Positions 5,929 to 11,057 of a stretch of 11,057 bases of DNA are shown piece by piece; the stretch's first letter is position 1; every line of letters starts with the position of its first letter. Location: the NCBI GenBank assembly GCA_026770585.1, contig MU646697.1, positions 66,038 to 77,094 of the forward strand, written 5' to 3'. This DNA comes from Baffinella frigidus. Taxonomy: Eukaryota > Cryptophyceae > Cryptomonadales > Baffinellaceae. The translations under genes and the position numbers were made by a program. The notes under the pieces were generated by a model, which saw only the letters and a program-made list of their open reading frames with translations, was not told the DNA's origin and did not search any database.

Positions 5929-6286
5929 TCAGGGTCGTGACCACGTGTGCAGCGCTGGAAACCTCAACGCTTCACCCGGATCGCGTCCCCTGCGCACTGA
6001 ACACCGCAACGCTTCACTGTCACGCGAAGTCCGCGTCAGGACTCCACCGCTCGCGTCACGGCCCGCCTTTATCCGGGAACATGTTTAATTTAAAAGAAAA
6101 TAGACTATCAAACTGGAGTATGCCCTAATTAAATTTACTTAGGCCCCTAATTAATCTTCTGCCAACTCCTATGAAGACATAGGGATCCATTGTCTTTTGA
6201 ATTAAACATGTCCCCGGATTCGCCTGCTCCAGGAAGAGGACTATCAGCGCGTACCAAGCGGCGATGTGCATTGTGTCGGCACTCTT
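5929..6286 (-). pseudogene. Membrane-segment exon split by a MITE
   Basis: On the minus strand a splice-like TTGTTGTAG precedes a frame from 6286 that reads KSADTMHIAAWYALIVLFLE, then Q, down to 6224. It contains about 16 mostly non-polar residues suited to a membrane span. The frame is interrupted by the element at 6069-6221. Taking the empty site (one GCCT copy kept), the same frame continues at 6064 and stays open 44 codons to TGA at 5929-5931, through an Arg- and Ser-rich stretch. So the element appears to have landed in coding sequence. An alternative is that the element is carried inside an intron. The family is not recognised. It probably belongs with the exon-like segments at 6300-7217. 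Confidence 0.45.
6069..6221. mobile_element. 153-bp MITE-like element, TTATCCGGGA ends, GCCT target duplication
   Basis: The left end TTATCCGGGAACATGTTTAA and the right end TTAAACATGTCCCCGGATTC form a terminal inverted repeat of about 29 bp. GCCT flanks it at 6065-6068 and 6222-6225. The right tip GGATTC differs from the expected GGATAA by two bases. It shares TTATCCGGG with the 6711-6850 element but its interior is unrelated. Confidence 0.75.
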
Positions 6287-6299
6287 CTACAACAACGTG

Positions 6300-6395
6300 T
6301 AGAGAGTGAGAGAACTCCAGATCCGTGTAGAACCAAAAAAAACGCAGGGGGTCTTAGAATGTGGTCATGCTGGTCTTGTAGTCAATGAAATCTCT
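6300..6395 (-). pseudogene. Exon-like frame with one in-frame TAA
   Basis: The minus-strand sequence CCCGGAAG (splice-acceptor-like, ending 6396) is followed by a frame reading RDFIDYKTSMTTF, then TAA (6354-6356). The same frame continues with DPLRFFWFYTDLEFSHSL. Both halves are protein-like and in one frame, rich in aromatic residues. The TAA is therefore either a disabling mutation in a pseudogene, the end of a real exon, or (less likely) a reassigned codon. Next downstream is the membrane-segment exon at 6286. No family recognised. Confidence 0.35.
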
Positions 6396-6411
6396 CTTCC
6401 GGGCCGTGATT

Positions 6412-6561
6412 TTATCTCAGAAAACGAGTTCTAAAACTCGTTTTCTTAAGTCAACCCCCCTACAAATTCGTCCACTTTCTCTTTACTCTCCGCATAAGTT
6501 GACAAATTCATAGGGGAATTGACTTAAGAAAACGAGTTTTAGAACTCGTTTTCTGAGATAA
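6412..6561. mobile_element. 150-bp MITE-like element, TTATCTCAG ends, GATT target duplication
   Basis: The first 43 bases (TTATCTCAGAAAACGAGTTC to AAGTCAA) are a perfect inverted copy of the last 43. GATT flanks it at 6408-6411 and 6562-6565. Each arm carries its own hairpin (GAAAACGAGTT-CTAA-AACTCGTTTTC at 6420-6445 on the left), so the element can fold as a cruciform. The interior holds CTACAAATTCGTCCACTTTC, the motif shared with the E elements. A truncated copy is at 5121-5241. Confidence 0.85.
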
Positions 6562-6577
6562 GATTGTCACCACACAC

Positions 6578-6628
6578 CTGCTCCATGCACGGAATTGTCA
6601 CCGCGTGCTGGTACAAACTGGACGAGAA
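6578..6628 (-). CDS. Candidate 51-nt internal exon
   Basis: On the minus strand CGCTGACAG precedes 6628 and CAG|GTGTGTGG follows 6578, giving good acceptor and donor signals. The 17 codons between read FSSSLYQHAVTIPCMEQ in phase 0. The overlapping frame from 6710 to 6567 (starting DCWTLSPCIEQGLGG) is open for 47 codons and is an alternative. If the donor is used, the intron would hold the 6412-6561 element. The PCMEQ and PCIEQ motifs recall QCLE and QCFE in neighbouring segments. Function unknown. Confidence 0.35.
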
Positions 6629-6710
6629 CTGTCAGCGACTTCCCCGCCAGGGTGTGCTGTTCACTGCCACCGAGTCCCTGCTCGATGCAGGGCGACAGGG
6701 TCCAGCAGTC

Positions 6711-6850
6711 TTATCCGGGGAAACCTATCTTTCTTTCATTTGACGGCAACGAAAATTACTACACAATTCGTTCTTATTAGTAATATTAAAGAATTTGTGT
6801 AGTAATTTTCATTGCCATCAAATGAAAGAAAGATAGGTTTCCCCGGATAA
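6711..6850. mobile_element. 140-bp palindromic MITE-like element, TTATCCGGGG ends, AGTC target duplication
   Basis: The first 57 or so bases match the reverse complement of the last 57 with two differences (both C/T), so the whole element folds into one near-perfect hairpin. AGTC flanks it at 6707-6710 and 6851-6854. The outer arms run TTATCCGGGGAAACCTATCT. The inner part (GGCAACGAAAATTACTACAC) is shared with the hairpin and satellite at 3327-3579. It has no coding capacity. Confidence 0.9.
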
Positions 6851-6867
6851 AGTCACCGAGTCCCGGT

Positions 6868-7049
6868 TCACTCAGGCACCCCCCCTCCCCCTCCCACCAG
6901 CAACCCCTCGCGACATTGCGAGGCGACCCATCGGCACAAATCCGCCAGGCCCACACGCTCGAAACACTGCAGGTAGGAGTGCGGATCGACTGAGTGAGGC
7001 GCTCGCGGCACACCACGCCGGGAGATTATCTCCTTTAGCTGCCATCTCT
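6868..7049 (-). CDS. Candidate exon (unknown protein, Cys-containing)
   Basis: The minus-strand frame entering after GAAACCCAG (acceptor at 7050-7051) is open for 59 codons to TGA at 6868-6870. It reads RWQLKEIISRR, then SVDPHSYLQCFERVGLADLC and RWVASQCREGLL before a poly-Gly run from a G-rich tract. The residue mix (charged, aromatic, Cys) is far more protein-like than the two competing frames. The exon could instead end at CTG|GTGGGAG near 6899. In that case the Gly run and the TGA are intronic. One more base in the G run would join it to the frame at 6710, so a frameshift is possible too. Family unknown. Confidence 0.45.
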
Positions 7050-7114
7050 CTGGGTTTCAAGCCCGAAATCGGACCCAAGCTGCGACTTCCGACCTCCACG
7101 ACGCCTCCACTCAC
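7050..7114 (-). other. Candidate 65-nt intron
   Basis: It runs from GTGAGT (a strong donor, at 7114) to ACCCAG (7050). Removal joins ...CTC CTA GTG G to AG AGA TGG and keeps one open frame (HALLV-E-RWQLK). The TGA at 7056-7058 in that frame falls inside the intron. Confidence 0.45.
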
Positions 7115-7217
7115 CCACTAGGAGCGCATGCACACCACCCGGCGCGCGCCCTCCTGGCCTGATCCGCCCTAGACCAGGAAGCGCCGATGCCCAGAATGTG
7201 AGGAGCTGGGTCTGGTG
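7115..7217 (-). CDS. Candidate exon upstream of the 65-nt intron
   Basis: The frame open from 7217 to the donor at 7115 ends GGVHALLV before the splice. The start is uncertain: acceptor-like AG sites occur at ACCAG, CCCAG, GTCTAG and GATCAG on the minus strand. It overlaps, in another frame, the last coding part of the gene called at 7169-7637, so the two may be alternative readings or one longer gene. Confidence 0.3.
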
Positions 7218-7637
7218 CTACTCTTCAACGGTGGAAGAGTAGCACCAAACCCAGTTCCACTGCAACTGGTTGGAAAGGGCCCCCGATGAGGGCGGGGGGG
7301 TCGAGGTGGTCCGGTCAGCTGAACGTTGAGCACGTTCAGCACCCCTGCCTCGCGTGAAGGATGGTCCCAGAGGATGAAGACTCTGGTGGGGGGATCACGT
7401 TGGCAGGCAGGAGATCTGGGGCGCCATGGCCCATGACATAAAGAGGTAGGCCCAGAGGGGCGTCAGGATCAAGAAGATGTTCAAGAACATCTGCATGTCG
7501 TCCGTCCACCACGTCTTGCGCCTTTCCTTCTCTTGAAACATCCTATGCCCCCCCACCAAAAATCCCTAAAAAAAACTAAAGGCTCGTCACCTGTTGAATG
7601 TCTTCGAGCCCATAACCTGGTGGTTTTCACGCTCCAT
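7169..7637 (-). CDS. Small spliced gene for a single-pass membrane protein (unknown)
   Basis: Three minus-strand exons (7637-7591, 7542-7438, 7382-7169) joined by GT-AG introns of 48 and 55 nt give an uninterrupted frame of 121 codons from ATG at 7637 to TAG. The N-terminal part is polar and basic (KERRK at residues 21-25, then WWTDDMQ). Residues 34-56 form one hydrophobic helix (MFLNIFLILTPLWAYLF, then IVFILW across the second splice). Next comes a DHPSREAGVLNVLNVQL segment and a Pro/Ser-rich tail. The second splice sits within the membrane segment and preserves it, which supports the model. The last exon may in truth be shorter and spliced to the segments at 7217-6868. The fold-back R element lies just upstream (7655). 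I do not recognise the family. There is no promoter I can point to. Confidence 0.5.
7206..7254. repeat. 21-bp-stem hairpin
   Basis: CTGGGTCTGGTGCTACTCTT-C (7206-7226) pairs with 7234-7254 with one mismatch across a 7-nt loop (AACGGTG). It lies within the last exon frame of the 7169-7637 gene. Smaller hairpins follow at 7318-7340 (GCTGAACGT facing ACGTTCAGC) and 7475-7492 (AGATGTTC facing GAACATCT). Confidence 0.8.
7383..7437 (-). other. Candidate 55-nt intron
   Basis: Donor GTCATG at 7437, pyrimidine-rich 3' part (CCTGCCTGCC, then CCCCCCACCAG), acceptor AG at 7383-7384. Without splicing the frame hits TGA at 7395-7397 after 48 codons. With splicing the hydrophobic run continues as F-IVFILWD. 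Confidence 0.45.
7543..7590 (-). other. Candidate 48-nt intron
   Basis: CAACAG|GTGACG at 7590 and GGCATAG|GATG at 7543. Without splicing the upstream frame ends at once in TGA (AGG TGA). The pyrimidine tract is T-rich but followed by a G run, so the acceptor context is not ideal. Confidence 0.45.
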
Positions 7638-7654
7638 AAGCTCCACGGGGGGGG

Positions 7655-8025
7655 TCTTACGGAGTGTCGTTGGGCTATGTTGGGAGAAATTAAAACCTAA
7701 AGGACCTAAACGACCTACACGACCATTGGGAACTGAATAGGACGGACCGAATTGGAGCCATTTGCATTTTCGTGGTACAAATTTGGGTCTGGGATTTGCA
7801 TCACTAGGCAGTTCAAACGGTTTTTAGGATTCCCGGAGCGTGCGATGTCCGATTTTTAAAAACGAGACGTCAGTCTTGAGATCTCGGGAAGATCTCAAGA
7901 CTGACGTCTCGTTTTTTAAAATCGGACATCGCACGGTTCCGTAATCCTTTCAGATGTGTTTGCTCCTTTAGGTCCTTTAGGTTTTAATTTCTCCCAACAT
8001 AGCCCAACGACACGCCGTTCCGTAG
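7655..8025. mobile_element. Large fold-back of two R repeats
   Basis: A 47-nt stretch (7664-7710, GTGTCGTTGGGCTATGTTGG onward) is an exact reverse complement of 7967-8013. Only these two R copies share AGAAATTAAAAC, so they are arms of one element and did not insert independently. The space between is asymmetric and contains the 45-bp hairpin at 7839-7935. It sits directly upstream of the small spliced gene's ATG. Confidence 0.7.
7839..7935. repeat. Long hairpin: 45-bp stem, 7-nt loop
   Basis: CGTGCGATGTCCGATTTTTA to GAGATC (7839-7883) pairs with 7891-7935 with one mismatch in 45, around the loop TCGGGAA. Weaker pairing continues outwards (AGGATTCCCGG facing CCGTAATCCT). Such near-perfect arms suggest a young inverted duplication or MITE. 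A transcript across it would form a long double-stranded stem. Confidence 0.9.
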
Positions 8026-8200
8026 AAGGGATCTGCAGAGAAAGCATTTTTGCTTTCAGATCGAGGGAGACCAATCAAAATTCGTGCAGGGCGAAATGAA
8101 TAAAAACGGCTCCAATTCCAGACCAACGGCGCCAATTCCAATGTGAGTTCTCTGGGAAACACCCTGGGAATCATGTTAGGGACGGTCCGTCCCGTTTAGA
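8026..8200. other. R-related flank, small palindrome, no gene
   Basis: It includes the reversed GAAAGCA-TTTT-TGCTTTC hairpin of the R unit (about 8040-8058), a near-repeat of GGCTCCAATTCCAGACC with GGCGCCAATTCCAATG, and GGGACGG-T-CCGTCCC (8179-8193). A 65-codon minus frame (8174-7977) ends in the R peptide described for 8218-8640 and is not an independent gene. Confidence 0.5.
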
Positions 8201-8217
8201 TCCCCTTGACACGACCC

Positions 8218-8640
8218 TCTGCACTGAAGAGCTAAATGCGATCCGAAAGCAAAAATGCTTTCTCTGCAGATCCTTTCTACGGAAGGGCGTGTCGTTGGGC
8301 CATGTTGGGAGCACTTAAAACTTAAAGGACCTCAAGGACAAACACCCCATGAGAACCCCCCTCTATCCCCTCTTCACGAGCCTCTGCACTGGCTGGAGAG
8401 CTAAACGCGATCCGAAAGCAAAAACGCTTTTTTTTAATGCAGATCTTTTCTACGGAAAGGCGTGTTGTTGGGCTATTTTGGGAGCATTTAAAACCTAAAG
8501 GACCTAAAGGACCTACTATCCCCTCTTCACGAGCCTCTGCACTGGAGAGCTAAATGCGATCCGAAAGCAAAAATGCTTTCTCTGCAGATCCTTTCTACGG
8601 AAGAGCGTGTCCTACAGGACCTAAAAAGGATACCCTTTAG
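8218..8640 (+). repeat. R repeats in tandem (three copies)
   Basis: Copies at about 8218-8340, 8374-8512 and 8526-8640 share CTCTGCACTG, GAGCTAAA(T/C)GCGATCCGAAA, a GAAAGCAAAAATGCTTTC hairpin, CAGATC-TTTCTACGGAA, TTGGG-CTATGTTGGGAGCA and repeated ACCTAAAGG. Two overlapping frames stay open in the better copies: RSESKNAFSADPFYG then RACRW, and EELNAIRKQKCFLCRSFLRK. That hints at descent from a coding sequence, but neither continues into a full protein. The middle copy has lost frame through extra T bases. Confidence 0.75.
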
Positions 8641-9010
8641 CCGGTTTCTGCCTCGATCCTCTGTACAAGGGGGCTTGATGTTTTCCGAAAGAAAGCATGG
8701 CCTTTCTACAGAACAAGTTCCGGTTTCCGCCTATGTTGGGAGCTCAAAGAACCTAAAGGACCTAAAGGACCACACAACCTAAAAGACCTAAAGAATAGGA
8801 AACTCTTAGATTCCCTTGGTTCACGAGCAAAATCCTCTGGATTAACTCAGCGCCCGATGTGGATACCCTTTAGCCGGTTTCTGCCGCGATCTTTCTGCAC
8901 CGGGGGGCCTGCTGTGATCTGAAAGGAAGCATGGCCTTTTCTGCAGGATAAGTTCCGGTGTCCGCCTGTGGTGGGAGTCAAAATAACCTAAGGGGCCTGA
9001 AGGACCTTGA
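8628..9010 (+). repeat. Diverged R repeats (two copies)
   Basis: Copies at 8628-8790 and 8861-9010 share GGATACCCTTTAGCCGGTTT, then CTGCC-CGATC, GAAAG-AAGCATGGCCTTT, AAGTTCCGG and CCGCCT-TG-TGGGAG, followed by ACCTAAAGG-type units. They are related to the R tandem copies mainly through the CTATGTTGGGAG and ACCTAAAGG parts. No gene is called. Confidence 0.7.
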
Positions 9011-9384
9011 TACGGCAAGGCGTGAGGGACCCGTCGAAGAAGACGCGGCGAGGGTGTTCGCATCCGCCCAACTCGTATCGACAATTCAATTTGATTTGAT
9101 TTGGTTTTACAGCGTAGGGCGGAGAACCACGACATGTAATCCAAAACCCGTTTCTCACAGAAACCCCTAGGATGTGGGAACTTGCACACTGGTCGGACTG
9201 ACACTCGAACTGACACTCGAACTCAATCGGCTCTTTCGGCATGAGCAGTAATAACAGAGGATTGCGGTAATTGCGGCTATAAAACCTGAAGGGCCCAAAG
9301 GGAAAGAGAAATAACAGAACCCAGGGGTTCTCGGGCTAGTTCCCCGCCCAACCCACGCACCTCTCGTGCCCCCACGCCGCCAGA
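9011..9384. other. Stretch without a supported gene
   Basis: Frames are open on both strands (for example minus 9242-8988), but none has a recognisable signature. It has a 12-bp tandem pair ACTGACACTCGA (9197-9208, 9209-9220). Confidence 0.4.
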
Positions 9385-9735
9385 GTGTTGGAAGGGGTCG
9401 CCAAAAGTCAATTCCCCGGAAGACCAAAAGTGAATTTGTTGACTTTTGGTTGCCGAATGCCAATTTTGGCGTTCCCAAAGCGGGCTACCTCCTCCAGCAA
9501 TTTGAAGCTCGACGCGGTCATGTACCTGCATACGCCTGTTCAACAAAGCAGCTTCTCTCTCTTTGTCCGCGAGTTATACCCACGGGAAGAGCTCCCAATC
9601 GGCCGGTGGTTGGAAGCTTGGCTTTTCCACAGAACAAGTTCTAGTGTCCGCCTATGTTGGGAGCTCGTAGAACTTCGAGATCAGGTTATGATCTCGCGGA
9701 TGTTCAACAGGTGCTGGGCCTTTTTTAGGACCTAA
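9385..9735 (+). CDS. Candidate exon or partial gene (unknown)
   Basis: A 116-codon frame runs from ATG at 9385 to TAA after GCCTTTTTTAGGACC. The second half, from about 9499 (just after CTACCTCCTCCAG, an acceptor-like site), is protein-like: DAVMYLHTPVQQSSFSLFV, RELYPREELPIGRWLEAWLF, then LCWELVELRDQVMISRMFN. It alternates acidic, basic, aromatic and aliphatic residues. Against it, 9616-9672 matches the diverged R repeats, so part of the frame is repeat-derived. Either R carries a piece of this gene, or this frame is an R relic. Also inside lies an inverted repeat, CCAAAAGTCAA (9401-9411) with TTGACTTTTGG (9439-9449). No family recognised. Confidence 0.35.
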   Translation: MLEGVAKSQFPGRPKVNLLTFGCRMPILAFPKRATSSSNLKLDAVMYLHTPVQQSSFSLFVRELYPREELPIGRWLEAWLFHRTSSSVRLCWELVELRDQVMISRMFNRCWAFFRT

Positions 9736-9796
9736 CGGTCGCCGTGCCTCCTCGCCGCGGTTCTCAAGTCCCAACACAGAATTGATTCATTTCCCG

Positions 9797-9801
9797 AGAG
9801 G

Positions 9802-9837
<36 letters not shown>

Positions 9838-9882
9838 AAGAGAGAGAGAGAGAGAGAGAGGGAAGGAGAGAGAGAGAGAAAC
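9797..9882. repeat. GA microsatellite
   Basis: About 85 bases of GAGAGA with occasional AGATAG and GGAAGG. The 107-codon frame that starts at 9782 is mostly Arg-Glu from this tract and is rejected. Confidence 0.95.
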
Positions 9883-10190
9883 AAAGATCAGATGTGAAAC
9901 CCCCTGTACGGGGGACTCGCAGATAGGCACACGCACCACCCTAGGGCCCTACGGAAGGCCTATTCCTCGCAGCACGGAACCTCTCCAAAGCCGATGCTCT
10001 GTCTACCTAATGACTTATGTTCTATCGTTCGGAGTTCCCCTCCCAGAGTCGGAGTCGGAGTTCCCATCCTACCCACACTACCCACAGATGCGTGCTCTTA
10101 TCTGAGAATAACCCCTGGAGACATTTGCCGGTCGCACGAAAAGAATGAAATAATTACCAACAATCAACGATGCTGGTGCTCAACTCTAAG
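9883..10190. other. Stretch without a gene
   Basis: I see a small CCCCC-TGTAC-GGGGG hairpin (about 9901-9915) and a short GGAGTC tandem (about 10036-10052), but no supported gene. Confidence 0.5.
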
Positions 10191-10194
10191 CCTT

Positions 10195-10370
10195 CGACCC
10201 TAACCCCTAGCCCCTGAACCCTAAACCATGAACCCTAAACCATGAAACATAACCCATTAACCCTAAACCCTACACCATAAACCCTAAACCCTCAACCCTC
10301 AACATTACACTCTAAGCCCTCAACCCTGAAACATAAACGCTACACCCAAAACCCGAAACCATGAACCATT
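10195..10370 (-). repeat. Degenerate CCCTAAA telomere-like tract
   Basis: Repeated AACCCTAAACC, CCATGAACCCTAAA and CATAAACCCTAAACCCTCAA units, with substitutions, for about 175 bases. The C-rich strand is on plus, opposite to the tract at 4120-4255. Being internal and degenerate it is not an active telomere, but marks old telomeric sequence or a subtelomeric repeat. Confidence 0.85.
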
Positions 10371-10713
10371 GTGCCACTTTCTGTGCCCTGTGTCGGCCGC
10401 TCATTGGGGCTGCTTTACCCCCTAGGAGCAGGACCTCCAGCAGAGGTGAGGAGGGGAGTTGGCTGACTCAGGAAGTCAGTTGCCTCCATCCGCCGTAGTT
10501 TCTGGGAGCGGACCTCTAGGCGGGGTCCACTTAGCCATAAGTCACTTAGTAGCCACACGTAGCCGGGGATTAGTCAACTCGGAGTCACGGTTCACGTGAA
10601 TACATCTTTACCTTACATCATCTATGGTCGGCGGACAGGGTGTCTCGTGTCCTCAGGTGAGTCAGGGCATCTAGTGTCTTCTCGGTTGATGGAGAGGAAC
10701 ACACCGACACACG
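10371..10713. other. Stretch without a gene
   Basis: No supported gene. A small inverted repeat, TGACT-CAGGA-AGTCA (about 10463-10477), is the only structure noted. Confidence 0.5.
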
Positions 10714-10835
10714 TTACAGGGGTACCTCGCTCATGAGACCCCCCCCCCCCCGTAAGACCACCGTAGGCCCTAGGCATGGGCCTACTGTAGGGTCCTAGGG
10801 GGAGGCGGTTTCATATGAGTGAGGTACCCCTGTAA
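10714..10835. mobile_element. 122-bp terminal-inverted-repeat element
   Basis: TTACAGGGGTACCTCGCTCA and TGAGACC at the left (10714-10740) faces GGTTTCATATGAGTGAGGTA and CCCCTGTAA at the right (10807-10835), with a few mismatches. Inside are a run of 13 C and the hairpin GTAGGCCC-TAGGCAT-GGGCCTAC (10763-10785). No target duplication is clear. Confidence 0.65.
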
Positions 10836-10946
10836 GGGCACTGGAGGACGCAAGGTTATGAGGACGCCAAAGTAGATTCACTTAGGCCTCAGAGATAGGT
10901 TCACTTAAGAGAGTTGACACCGCAGCAGCCTTGTGACACGAGATCT

Positions 10947-11057
10947 ACCGACACACGCAGGACCGTACACGCAGGGCCGAACCGACACACGCAGGGCCGT
11001 ACACGCAGGGCCGAACCGACACACGCAGGGCCGTACACGCAGGGCCGAACCGACACA
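10947..11057. repeat. 34-bp tandem array running off the window
   Basis: Three 34-bp units (10947, 10981, 11015) plus nine bases of a fourth. Each unit is itself two half-units around CACGCAGGGCCG (ACCGACACACGCAGGGCCG, then TACACGCAGGGCCGA). Units 2 and 3 are identical; unit 1 differs by one base. The array continues past the edge, so its size is unknown. Confidence 0.95.

Noticed and set aside
7383-7398. 16-nt intron (GTGATC to ACCAG) in the small spliced gene
   Set aside because: It would also keep frame, but is far shorter than the other candidate introns (48 and 65 nt). The 55-nt choice gives a better continuous membrane helix.
8218-8335. Retroviral-type zinc knuckle in the R repeat (EELNAIRKQKCFLCRS)
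   Set aside because: The spacing after CxxC does not fit the C-x2-C-x4-H-x4-C pattern, and the final Cys is missing.
9782-10105. 107-codon plus-strand frame
   Set aside because: It is dominated by Arg-Glu from the GA microsatellite.

Overview
The window looks like repeat-rich nuclear DNA of a eukaryote, perhaps subtelomeric. There are no bacterial-style operons, and no long intact gene is visible. Degenerate 7-bp telomere-like tracts of the TTTAGGG/CCCTAAA type occur at several places, together with GA/CT/CA microsatellites, many inverted-repeat elements and short GT-AG introns (48 to 65 nt). TTTAGGG-type telomeres are known in plants and many algae and also in some alveolates, so I cannot name the organism from this alone.

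Layout. 1-1400: a telomere-like tract, a roughly 200-300 bp unit present twice (172-498, 501-705) with a third trace, and short tandem duplications. 1400-2530: a long CT/CA microsatellite and several small hairpins, with no gene seen. 2529-3840: a 175-bp fold-back element, two copies of a 21-bp tandem array with duplicated flanks, and a 33-bp satellite that appears to have grown out of one arm of a hairpin element. 3838-4745: a module repeated around degenerate telomere-like G-rich tracts, two copies of a hairpin element (called E here), and a 157-bp element built from nested hairpins.

5088-7640 (read on the minus strand) is the part that carries coding signal. From right to left it holds a small spliced gene with one membrane segment (7637-7169), further exon-like open segments with splice-like ends, a second membrane-segment exon, and an array of four copies of a short exon-like unit with the pattern FAWMxQCL. 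Four inverted-repeat elements of 140-154 bp, each with a perfect 4-bp target-site duplication, have landed among these segments. At least one appears to split an open reading frame, which reads through again when the empty site is considered. The region is best read as a decaying gene or gene family being colonised by non-autonomous DNA transposons (MITE-like).

7655-9735: a family of repeats (called R here), including one large fold-back pair enclosing a 45-bp-stem hairpin, and one plus-strand open frame (9385-9735) that may be an exon. 9736-11057: a GA microsatellite, a CCCTAAA-like degenerate tract, a 122-bp terminal-inverted-repeat element, and a 34-bp tandem array running off the end.

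All gene calls rest on reading frames, splice-like signals and peptide character only. No protein family could be assigned with confidence.
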